Assembly: GCA_023437885.1 (NCBI GenBank)
Contig: JAEZFH010000160.1
Span: 1 to 6,094, forward strand
Reading direction: 5' to 3'
Length of the DNA stretch: 6,094 nt
Source: Bacillota bacterium
Lineage (GTDB): Bacteria > Bacillota > Clostridia > Lachnospirales > Lachnospiraceae
Each line of letters starts with the position of its first letter. Position 1 is the first letter of the stretch. Below the pieces are notes generated by a model. It ran no database searches. It saw nothing but the letters and a program-made list of their open reading frames with translations, and had not been told where the DNA came from. This document shows positions 1 through 5,920 of the stretch, piece after piece. Position numbers and translations under genes: made by a program.

Positions 1-1
1 G

Positions 2-664
2 GTTTATGCGGATGGTACCAGGGCATTGAATAATATCAATCTGAGTATCGAGCCGGGAGAGCTGGTATTTGTCACAGGACCCAGCGGCTCCGGGAAAACC
101 AGTTTATTAAAGCTTTTGATTGGCATGGAATATTCCAGTCAGGGAGAATTAAGAGTTTTGAAGCAGGAAATGACGAGGGGAAAGGAAGGCAGGATTCGCA
201 GACTTCGTAAAACAATCGGCCCGGTGTTCCAGGAGTTTAAATTGATTGAAGGAAGAACCGCTCTGGAGAATGTCATGATGGGAATGCGTTTTCTGGGGAT
301 ATCTCCGCGTAAGATAAAAGAAGAAGCAAGGAATGCGCTGATACGGGTCGGTCTGGAGAGTAAGATACATACCCAGGTTGAAAATCTGTCCTGGGGTCAG
401 GCGCAGCGGGTTGCGATCGCCCGGGCAGTTGCAAGAAAGCCGGTACTGATTCTGGCCGATGAACCCACGGGTAATCTGGATCATGAAAATGCAGTCAATA
501 TTCTGGAGCTGCTAGCAGCCTTTAAGGATAACCGTACTACGGTGATTATTACAACGCATGCGACCCATCTGATTGAAGATTATAAGGATGCAGCCTTTGT
601 ATCCGTCAATAACGGGGAGATCGAAGTCCGAAGGGGCGATAGGATTTTGGCCGATAATATATGA
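2..664 (+). CDS. ftsE: FtsE-like ABC transporter ATP-binding protein (5' partial)
   Basis: ATPase subunit of an FtsEX-type ABC complex, which in Firmicutes sits at the inner face of the membrane and uses ATP to switch on peptidoglycan hydrolases through FtsX. The frame is open to the left edge (VYADGTRAL precedes the TTG at 26, matching the usual FtsE N-terminus), so the gene begins outside the window and the TTG is not the start. Numbered from that TTG, visible motifs are Walker A GPSGSGKT (18-25), Q-loop in VFQEFKLI (typical of FtsE), signature LSWGQAQRVAIARA (starting at residue 121), Walker B ILADEP followed by TGNLD, and H-loop TTHATH. The signature is odd: canonical LSGGQ has Gly where this has Trp (codon TGG, 392-394). 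An ftsX-like gene follows, supporting the FtsE call over a generic LolD/MacB-type ATPase. It may be a divergent paralogue rather than the housekeeping ftsE. Family call is firm; exact role less so. Confidence 0.88.
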   Translation, partial: VYADGTRALNNINLSIEPGELVFVTGPSGSGKTSLLKLLIGMEYSSQGELRVLKQEMTRGKEGRIRRLRKTIGPVFQEFKLIEGRTALENVMMGMRFLGISPRKIKEEARNALIRVGLESKIHTQVENLSWGQAQRVAIARAVARKPVLILADEPTGNLDHENAVNILELLAAFKDNRTTVIITTHATHLIEDYKDAAFVSVNNGEIEVRRGDRILADNI

Positions 665-849
665 GTGATATAAAGGTGGTATACGAGATATATAAGCGCT
701 ATACAAACAGCACGAGCGATATTATAGGCGGCATGAGTGATACATAAGCGATAGATCAGGAGATATCAGGGGCTGCTATTTCAGGGAGAAGTAGAGCCGC
801 TATGCAATATGGAGCATATGAGATGCCGCAGGCATTATGGAGGTTATGA
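661..849 (+). pseudogene. Possible small ORF or gene remnant between ftsE and ftsX
   Basis: One frame runs from ATG 661 to TGA 847-849 and contains a single in-frame stop, TAA at 745-747. The first part would give 28 residues starting MSDIKVVYEIYKRYTNS. Its ATG overlaps the ftsE-like stop as ATGA (661-664). The final TGA overlaps an ATG of the ftsX-like gene in the same ATGA fashion (846-849). The region is rich in GAT/ATA words: ATGAGTGATA occurs at 661-670 and 733-742, and ATAAGCG at 692-698 and 744-750. No protein family is recognised, no clear Shine-Dalgarno lies at normal distance before 661, and one stop in about 62 codons could arise by chance. It could be a remnant of a translationally coupled small gene, a short peptide ORF (661-747), or plain spacer. 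Confidence 0.25.
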
Positions 850-1742
850 TGAAGACATTTTTCTATAATATAGGATACTTTATCCTTGAGGCATTTCGAA
901 CCATCCGCTTTAATCCTCTGTCGAATTTTTTCTCCGTGATCGGAACCGGATTGATCCTGTTTCTTCTCGGAACCGTATTCATCGGCTGGTCCGTGGGGGA
1001 CCAGATCATACAAACGCTGGAGCAGGAAGCAGAAATCAGTGCCTATGTTACGGACACATCCGATTCCGTATTGATTGAGGAGCTAAAGCAGAAGATCAGC
1101 GGGATCAACGGAGTGTCGGAGGTTACATTTATCTCGAAGGAGCAGGCGAAATCCCAGATGGAGAAGCTTCTGGGAGATGAGGCAGGGATACTGGAGCTGT
1201 TTGATGAGAATCCCTTTGAAGAGTTTTTACAAATCAGAATTCAACTGGACCGGATGGATGAAGTGATTACCGGCTTAAGGCAGCTAGCAGGGATTGATTA
1301 TGTAAGAGATAACCGTGAGGTTCTGGAGCAGATGCGAAGAATTACGGAGGGGCTGAAGCTGGGCGGAGCGTTCATTTTTCTTGCTGTGGGCATAACAACC
1401 CTGATTATTATCTCGCATATGATCCGCCAGGGAATTTACAATAACCGCGAGCAGATTAAGACCCTCTGCCTCCTTGGCGCACCCGGTGGATTTATCGGTT
1501 TTCCCTTCCTTCTTGCCGGAACCCTTATGACATTTCTCGGAGGGTTATTTGCGAGTCTGGCATTATATGTGTTACTGCAGGAGGGATACCGTCAGCTTGG
1601 TGGCGCGATTCCGTTCATTCCTCTGCCTGGAAAGGAACTGCTGCAGGAGAATGCCAGCCGGTTTTTGTTGACAGTCAGTGCAGCACTTGGATTGATCGGC
1701 AGCCTGTTTGGATTGGGAAGCATGAAAAATAGTAAGGGTTAA
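849..1742 (+). CDS. ftsX: FtsX-like permease subunit
   Basis: Membrane partner of the FtsE-like ATPase; FtsX proteins pass the ATPase conformational change across the membrane to peptidoglycan hydrolases. From ATG 849 the protein is 297 residues, normal for FtsX. Visible are TM1 (about 27-49), a large extracellular loop (50-168) with the NPF motif at 121-123, TM2 (about 172-192), a cytoplasmic stretch with NNREQIKTLCLLGA that fits the ATPase-coupling segment, TM3 (about 217-243) and TM4 (about 272-291). ATG codons lie at 837, 846 and 849. GGAGG at 839-843 gives a 5-base spacing only to 849, and it lies inside the codons of the 837 start, so 849 is preferred. The gap from ftsE is unusually long, since these genes commonly overlap or nearly touch. 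No murein hydrolase or CtpA-type protease gene follows. Confidence 0.88.
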   Translation: MKTFFYNIGYFILEAFRTIRFNPLSNFFSVIGTGLILFLLGTVFIGWSVGDQIIQTLEQEAEISAYVTDTSDSVLIEELKQKISGINGVSEVTFISKEQAKSQMEKLLGDEAGILELFDENPFEEFLQIRIQLDRMDEVITGLRQLAGIDYVRDNREVLEQMRRITEGLKLGGAFIFLAVGITTLIIISHMIRQGIYNNREQIKTLCLLGAPGGFIGFPFLLAGTLMTFLGGLFASLALYVLLQEGYRQLGGAIPFIPLPGKELLQENASRFLLTVSAALGLIGSLFGLGSMKNSKG

Positions 1743-1784
1743 CAGTACAAGAGACACAATATATCTAAGACGAACCTCATTTGG

Positions 1785-1864
1785 AAGCCTCAGAAAAATC
1801 ATCGGAAAAGGCTTACATCAACAGCATTTCTGATGACTTTGTAAGCTTGCCAGCAGGCTTTTTT
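1785..1864 (+). promoter_or_regulatory. Leader with alternative pairings (possible attenuator)
   Basis: Three short segments can pair in exclusive ways. AAGCCT (1785-1790) is complementary to AGGCTT (1809-1814). AGGCTTAC (1809-1816) can pair with GTAAGCTT (1841-1848, one G-T). AAGCTTG (1843-1849) can pair with CAGGCTT (1854-1860, one G-T) to form the terminator. The order matches an anti-antiterminator, antiterminator and terminator. No known riboswitch or T-box consensus is recognised and no leader peptide is visible. The only promoter-like elements upstream are weak (TTAACA at 1739-1744, TATATC at 1760-1765). It could simply be the 3' end of the ftsX transcript. Confidence 0.3.
1843..1864 (+). 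terminator. Rho-independent terminator after ftsX
   Basis: A 7-bp stem (AAGCTTG at 1843-1849 with CAGGCTT at 1854-1860, one G-T pair) is closed by the loop CCAG. The two Ts that end the stem (1859-1860) run on into TTTT at 1861-1864. This is a standard intrinsic terminator for the + strand. It lies about 100 bases after the ftsX-like stop and about 48 bases before the aldolase start, so it separates these transcripts unless it is read through. Confidence 0.72.
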
Positions 1865-1911
1865 AGTGCTTCTTAACGGAGGATAGGATTGGACAGGATG
1901 GAGGAAAGAGA

Positions 1912-2934
1912 ATGATACATTTTATTAATGACTACAGTGAGGGAGCACATCCCAGAATATTAGAGCAGATGATGAAGTCAAATCTGGAGCAGAATGCGGG
2001 TTACGGATTGGATGCTCACAGCGAACGGGCAAGAGCCTATATCAAAAGGGAGCTGCAGAAGGAGGAGGCGGATATCCACTTTATTCCGGGCGGGACACAG
2101 ACCAATCTTCTGGCGGTCTCTTCCTTTTTGAGACCCCACCAGTGTGTAATAGCAGCGGATACCGGGCATGTGAATGTTCATGAGACAGGAGCAATTGAAG
2201 CAACCGGCCACAAGGTGGTGACCGTACCCCACCGGGACGGAAAATTGACTCCGGAAGGAATTAGAGGAGTATTGGACAGCCACGCCGGAGAGCATATGGT
2301 GCAGCCGAAGCTGGTGTATCTTTCCGATACTACTGAGCTGGGTACCATCTACACGAAGCAGGAACTGGAGGCAATCCGCCAGCTGTGTAAGGAGGAAAAG
2401 CTGCTGCTGTTTTTGGATGGAGCGCGACTGGGAAGCGCCTTAACCTGCAAAGAAAATGATCTTACGTTGAAGGATATCGCCGACCTGACAGATGCATTCT
2501 ATATCGGAGGCACCAAGAACGGAGCCCTTCTGGGAGAGGCGCTGGTCATCTGCCGGCAGGAGCTGAAGGAAGACTTCCGCTACTTTATCAAGCAGCGGGG
2601 AGCAATGCCTGCCAAGGGCTTTGTGCTCGGATTGCAGTTTGAGGCTCTCTTCCAGGATCGGCTATATTATGAACTGGGGGCCCATGCCAACCGTATGGCG
2701 GAAAAGCTGGCGGCAGCCATCGCAGAACGAGGCTTCTCCTTCTTCGCTCCGGTATGCTCAAATCAGCTGTTTCCGATCCTGCCTAATGAGATGATTGACA
2801 GGATGGCACAGGAATATGGCTTTCTGGTGCAGGAGGCATTGGGTGAGAGGCATAGTGTAATCCGACTGGTTACCTCCTGGGCAACCCCGGAGAGCAATGT
2901 GGACAAGCTGATTGGATTTTTTAAGGAATACTAG
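1912..2934 (+). CDS. Threonine aldolase family PLP enzyme (low-specificity type)
   Basis: Fold-type I PLP enzyme of the beta-eliminating lyase/threonine aldolase family, expected in the cytoplasm, cleaving L-threonine or L-allo-threonine to glycine and acetaldehyde. The 340-residue length is normal. Visible features are the N-terminal NDYSEGAHPRIL segment, the phosphate-binding GGTQTN (60-65), the ring-stacking histidine in DTGHVNVHETGA (His86), LFLDGARLG with Asp169 and Arg172 that hold the cofactor, the Schiff-base lysine in IGGTKNG (Lys202), and a late arginine in VIRLVTSW (Arg318) in the place of the carboxylate-binding residue. ATG 1912 is set by GGAGG at 1900-1904 with 7 bases spacing. 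The aldo/keto reductase follows after 11 bases, so they are probably cotranscribed. The N-terminus (NDYSEG rather than the usual SDTVT-like start) places it in the Firmicutes-type branch. Stereospecificity cannot be read from sequence. Confidence 0.88.
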   Translation: MIHFINDYSEGAHPRILEQMMKSNLEQNAGYGLDAHSERARAYIKRELQKEEADIHFIPGGTQTNLLAVSSFLRPHQCVIAADTGHVNVHETGAIEATGHKVVTVPHRDGKLTPEGIRGVLDSHAGEHMVQPKLVYLSDTTELGTIYTKQELEAIRQLCKEEKLLLFLDGARLGSALTCKENDLTLKDIADLTDAFYIGGTKNGALLGEALVICRQELKEDFRYFIKQRGAMPAKGFVLGLQFEALFQDRLYYELGAHANRMAEKLAAAIAERGFSFFAPVCSNQLFPILPNEMIDRMAQEYGFLVQEALGERHSVIRLVTSWATPESNVDKLIGFFKEY

Positions 2935-2945
2935 GGGGAGATGGA

Positions 2946-4133
2946 ATGCTGACAAGGAAGAATCAGAAAAACGGAGATGAATTATCCATCCTGGGCTTTG
3001 GATGTATGCGCTTTCCAATGAAGGGGGCAGGAATCGATGAACCACGGTCCATCGCTTTAATCCGTTCCGCCATTGATCAGGGAGTGAATTACTTTGATAC
3101 TGCCTATTTCTATCATGCGGGAAAGAGTGAGTCCCTTCTGGGAGAAGCATTGACCGGAGGCTACCGCAGTAAAGTGAAGATTGCTACCAAGCTGCCTCCC
3201 TATATGGTAAATAAGCTGGAAGGGGCTAAGAAAATTTTTGAAACACAGCGTACCAAGCTGAAGACGGATTATATTGATTACTATCTGCTTCATATGCTGT
3301 CAGATAAAGCAACCCTGGACCGGATGGTCCAAATCGGTGTTATGGGATGGCTGGAGAAGCTGAAGGAGCAAGGAAGCATTCGTAACATCGGTTTCTCCTT
3401 CCACGGAGGGAAAGCGGATTTTGAACAGATCCTGACTGCCTACCCCTGGGATTTTTGCCAGATTCAATATAACTATCTGGATGAGAACAACCAGGCAACA
3501 AAATCGGGTCTCCAACTGGCAGGTTCTCTGGAAATACCGGTTATTGTCATGGAACCGCTGCGCGGCGGGAAGCTGGTAAATAATCTTCCGGAGCAGGTGG
3601 TTAAGACCTTCCGCGGTTTTGATGAGAAGCGGACTCCTGTGGACTGGGCTCTGCGCTGGATATGGAATCATCCGCAGGTGACAGTGGTTCTGTCCGGTAT
3701 GAGCGATGAGCAGCAGTTGGCTGAAAATTTGGATATTGCTTCCACGGCAAGAGCGAATGCCCTGACCCCGGAAGAGCTGAGCGTATTTGACCGGGTAAAG
3801 GCGGTTATGCTGGAGAAGACCAAAATCCCCTGTACGGGCTGTGCTTATTGCATGCCCTGTCCCCATGGCGTCGATATTCCGGGATGTTTTTCCGTTTATA
3901 ATGATAAATACCTGTTGAATGTAAGAAATAACCGCTGGAAGTACCTGCAGGTCCTGGGAGTTACTTCGAAGAAGCCCGCCTATGCTTCCCTTTGTACGGA
4001 ATGCGGAAAATGCGAGCGCCATTGTCCACAGAATATTCTGATTCGCAAGGAATTGAAGGTGGTAAAAAAAGAAATGGAGGGTGCGCTGTTTCGCCCCCTG
4101 GTTAGAATCGCCAGGCGGATGTTAAAGGTATAA
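2946..4133 (+). CDS. Aldo/keto reductase with C-terminal 4Fe-4S dicluster domain
   Basis: Cytoplasmic oxidoreductase joining an aldo/keto reductase barrel (about residues 10-285) to an iron-sulfur tail. The catalytic tetrad is visible: Asp51 in NYFDTA, Tyr56, Lys82 in IATK and His116 in YLLH. The C-terminus has two cysteine clusters: Cys296, 299, 302 and 305 (CxxCxxCxxCP), and Cys350, 353, 356 and 360 (CxxCxxCxxxCP, classical ferredoxin spacing). Cys314 is an extra possible ligand. At 395 residues it fits the known Fe-S-linked AKR group common in anaerobes, whose substrates are largely undefined; the clusters suggest electron exchange with ferredoxin or a flavoprotein instead of, or besides, NAD(P)H. 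ATG 2946 follows GGGGGAG (2934-2940) at 5 bases spacing; the nearby ATG 2941 hits a stop at once. The gene starts 11 bases after the aldolase stop, implying one operon. A link to acetaldehyde from the aldolase is only a guess. Confidence 0.9.
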   Translation: MLTRKNQKNGDELSILGFGCMRFPMKGAGIDEPRSIALIRSAIDQGVNYFDTAYFYHAGKSESLLGEALTGGYRSKVKIATKLPPYMVNKLEGAKKIFETQRTKLKTDYIDYYLLHMLSDKATLDRMVQIGVMGWLEKLKEQGSIRNIGFSFHGGKADFEQILTAYPWDFCQIQYNYLDENNQATKSGLQLAGSLEIPVIVMEPLRGGKLVNNLPEQVVKTFRGFDEKRTPVDWALRWIWNHPQVTVVLSGMSDEQQLAENLDIASTARANALTPEELSVFDRVKAVMLEKTKIPCTGCAYCMPCPHGVDIPGCFSVYNDKYLLNVRNNRWKYLQVLGVTSKKPAYASLCTECGKCERHCPQNILIRKELKVVKKEMEGALFRPLVRIARRMLKV

Positions 4134-4269
4134 TAGTATAATTTACGAGCTGTATCCTGTAAGTGGGGCAAAAATAAATATGTCTGCCGGAATGTTCTGG
4201 CCGGTGGAATAGGACCGGGAGTATTTTGCTTTACTGGTCAGGTAACACTTAGTTTTGAAATATTACAAT

Positions 4270-4295
4270 AGGAGAAATACCGTAAGGTATAAGTG
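4270..4295 (+). promoter_or_regulatory. Hairpin between Shine-Dalgarno and GTG start
   Basis: AGGAG (4270-4274) is 18 bases before GTG 4293, too far for direct use. Between them ATACC (4277-4281) and GGTAT (4286-4290) form a 5-bp stem capped by GTAA, a GNRA tetraloop. If folded, the Shine-Dalgarno and start are separated by only four unpaired bases. A weaker alternative is TAAGG (4283-4287) acting directly at 5 bases spacing, which would require the hairpin to be open. Confidence 0.4.
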
Positions 4296-5648
4296 CGAAT
4301 CATGAAGAAGAATCAGCAGAGGGCAATTTACATTTTTATTGGTCTGTTTTCTTTGGTGGCTAGCTTGATATGGACATATCAAAGCTTCAGAACTAGTTCC
4401 GCAACCATTACTTATCTGATCGATGTATTAATTATTATCCTGCTTGTAATCTTATTGATTAATAAGAACAGCAAGATTAAGAAAGCTATGGATCACAGTA
4501 ATTACATGGAATGGATTACGGATGGTAATATAGAAAATTGCAGTAAGCTTAGTGTGGGCATCAAATCCCTGGAGGATTTGGTACGGCTGGCAATTGACCT
4601 CGATAAGAGAGTAATTCATGATTCAAAGCTTGGCAAATATTTTGTCCTGGCAGAAGATATGACCTATATTCACGACCCGGGCCTGGTAAACTCGATCATG
4701 GAGGAGAAACAGCAGCTAGGAAGAATTCTGATCGAACAGGAATTGCTTCAAACAGAAGAACTGGAGACAGGGTTATATTACCAGAAGAAAATCGGCTGTA
4801 AATTAGGTGAAAGCCTGCTGGCACTGGGATTTATCGATGAGAGCATTCTCTACAGCACACTTGCGGCCCAGCAGAAGGTTGCTTATTATGAATTGGATTC
4901 AAGAAAAGAATATAAGGATACCAGCTGGATTGCGAAGATGAGCATTAATAAGGCCAGAGCCTTACAGGTGCTGCCCCTGGGATACCGCTCTGACGGAATG
5001 CTGGTTATTGCATGCGGAGACATCACCAAGTCAGGGGTAACTATGGTATTACGGGAAATCTTTGGTGAAGAGATCTATATCATAGCAGCAAGACCATTTA
5101 AGATATATGAGATTCTCGATAAAATTGATCTGCAGGAGAAAGCCAACAACGGTTTTACTCTGCTTCGCAGGGAGCACAGGCTAGAGGCTTATGAGCGCTT
5201 ATCCGAAAGGGAATGGGAACAGTTTACCTCCTCGTATTACGCCGGAAGAATGGAAACAGGCCTGTTCATTAAAGCCTCCGGTTTAGTGGATCCGCTGCAG
5301 CTTGTCCAGATTCCGAATAAGGATATGGCTGTCAGCTGGCTCATGGGAAAAGGCTGCATCAATGGCCAGATTGCCAATTTGATTAAGACCCTTGAACGAA
5401 TCAGCGCCAGGCAGGATAGGAATCTGAGAAGTTCGAAGGTAATTCCGGATTTAATGGAGCTGCTCTCCGAGGCGCATTATATTACCAGGGATGAAGCTGA
5501 TTGGGCAGTCAAAAAGTCGAAGCAGGTAGGCTGGCCGCTTCGCCAGATTCTGGTGGAAGATTATATGGTTGCAGCAGATACTGTTGAATATGCAGCACTG
5601 GTTTTGGATACGATGAAGAGTATTGTACATAAGGCTAAGATTTATTAG
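4293..5648 (+). CDS. Membrane-anchored MshEN-domain protein, candidate c-di-GMP receptor
   Basis: A 451-residue protein with two N-terminal membrane helices (about 11-28 and 39-57) and a cytoplasmic remainder. Residues 92-127 form a small unassigned module (SLEDLVRLAIDLDKRVIHD, then YFVLAEDMTYIH). Residues about 138-278 match the N-terminal domain of GspE/MshE ATPases (MshEN). Motif 1 (141-164) has LG 142-143, Leu157, Leu161, Gln164; motif 2 (170-193) has LG 171-172, LL 175-176, Gly179, Ile181, Leu186, Leu190, Gln193; five residues lie between, as in the known c-di-GMP-binding pair. The domain continues with ARALQVLPL, LVIACGD and ARPFKIYEILDKI. Degenerate pairs follow at 321-368 and 386-438. 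No Walker motifs are present, so it is not a type II/IV secretion ATPase. Motif 1 lacks the usual Arg (Gln141) and Gly (Glu150), so affinity is uncertain. The GTG at 4293 is the first codon after an in-frame TAA; ATG 4302 is the alternative. It stands alone, with about 160 bases of spacer before it. Confidence 0.8.
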   Translation: MRIMKKNQQRAIYIFIGLFSLVASLIWTYQSFRTSSATITYLIDVLIIILLVILLINKNSKIKKAMDHSNYMEWITDGNIENCSKLSVGIKSLEDLVRLAIDLDKRVIHDSKLGKYFVLAEDMTYIHDPGLVNSIMEEKQQLGRILIEQELLQTEELETGLYYQKKIGCKLGESLLALGFIDESILYSTLAAQQKVAYYELDSRKEYKDTSWIAKMSINKARALQVLPLGYRSDGMLVIACGDITKSGVTMVLREIFGEEIYIIAARPFKIYEILDKIDLQEKANNGFTLLRREHRLEAYERLSEREWEQFTSSYYAGRMETGLFIKASGLVDPLQLVQIPNKDMAVSWLMGKGCINGQIANLIKTLERISARQDRNLRSSKVIPDLMELLSEAHYITRDEADWAVKKSKQVGWPLRQILVEDYMVAADTVEYAALVLDTMKSIVHKAKIY

Positions 5649-5667
5649 ACAAATCCTGGTGAAGCGA

Positions 5668-5745
5668 ATGCAAAAAAGAGGAGGTAAATTGGCTGGAACA
5701 CATTTTCTCTCATTGAACGTCAATGGATGTTATCGTTGCGGTTAG
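5668..5745 (+). CDS. Possible 25-residue peptide ending in CYRCG
   Basis: An ORF from ATG 5668 to TAG 5743-5745 encodes 25 residues; the C-terminal part reads LSLNVNGCYRCG, with a CxxC pair at the end. GGTGAAG (5658-5664) precedes the ATG. A much stronger Shine-Dalgarno, AGGAGG at 5679-5684, lies inside it, 4 bases before an in-frame TTG at 5689, which would give an 18-residue peptide. A strong AGGAGG without another ORF behind it is the main argument for translation. Against it, the same DNA forms a long inverted repeat (5691-5762), no family is recognised, and the ORF is very short. It could be a small peptide gene, a remnant, or chance. Confidence 0.25.
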   Translation: MQKRGGKLAGTHFLSLNVNGCYRCG

Positions 5746-5762
5746 AGAAAATGTTTCCGGCT
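5691..5762. repeat. Imperfect inverted repeat with GGCT ends
   Basis: ACATTTTCTCT (5700-5710) is perfectly complementary to AGAGAAAATGT (5744-5754). With one bulged C (5699) the pairing continues through GGAA (5695-5698) with TTCC (5755-5758). GGCT then occurs directly outside both arms (5691-5694 and 5759-5762), and the two can also pair through two G-T wobbles. The 33-base interior holds a second hairpin, CATTGA (5711-5716) with TCAATG (5720-5725). It starts about 43 bases after the MshEN gene, so it may act as that transcript's 3' structure, although only a broken T-rich stretch follows. Alternatives are a structured RNA element or a small palindromic repeat family. Confidence 0.5.
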
Positions 5763-5860
5763 TTATCTTTATGAATAAATTCTGTTTATCGGTAAGCAAT
5801 CAGCAATAAGAAGATTAGTAATATTTTTAATCTCTCAAGATTTCCCTTTACTTTTATTCA

Positions 5861-5889
5861 TTGTAATTCTTATTTATGTAATGTACAAT
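5861..5889 (+). promoter_or_regulatory. Putative sigma-A promoter for the radical SAM gene
   Basis: A -35 box TTGTAA (5861-5866, 4 of 6 matches to TTGACA) and a -10 box TACAAT (5884-5889, 5 of 6 to TATAAT) are separated by exactly 17 bases in an AT-rich stretch. Transcription would start near 5896, leaving a leader of about 130 bases before the ATG at 6027. It is the best promoter-like pair seen in the 5649-6026 spacer, but such pairs arise easily in AT-rich DNA. Confidence 0.4.
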
Positions 5890-5920
5890 TAATTGAAGTT
5901 ATCAGTCTTGCTTCGACCAA

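Noticed and set aside
26..28. TTG as the start of the ftsE-like gene
   Set aside because: The frame continues to the left edge with conserved FtsE-like residues (VYADGTRAL), so the TTG is an internal Leu codon of a truncated gene.
1668..1696. Perfect TTGACA inside ftsX as a promoter for the aldolase
   Set aside because: The sequence 17 bases downstream is ATTGAT, a poor -10, and the element lies in conserved coding sequence.
3300..4022. Long reverse-strand ORF (240 codons) opposite the aldo/keto reductase
   Set aside because: It lies wholly antisense to a gene with intact catalytic and Fe-S motifs, and its translation shows no recognisable domain.
4129..4142. Two tandem TATAAT boxes at the end of the aldo/keto reductase gene
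   Set aside because: No acceptable -35 sequence lies 16-18 bases upstream of either box, and no TG extension is present.
4134..4292. c-di-GMP riboswitch upstream of the MshEN gene
   Set aside because: The conserved blocks of the class I and II aptamers could not be found; only three CCGG words, a weak CCGGT/ACCGG stem (4201-4218) and the small hairpin at 4277-4290 are visible.
5812..5833. AGATTA/TAATCT hairpin as a terminator
   Set aside because: The stem is only 6 AT-rich pairs with a 10-base loop, and no T-run follows it.
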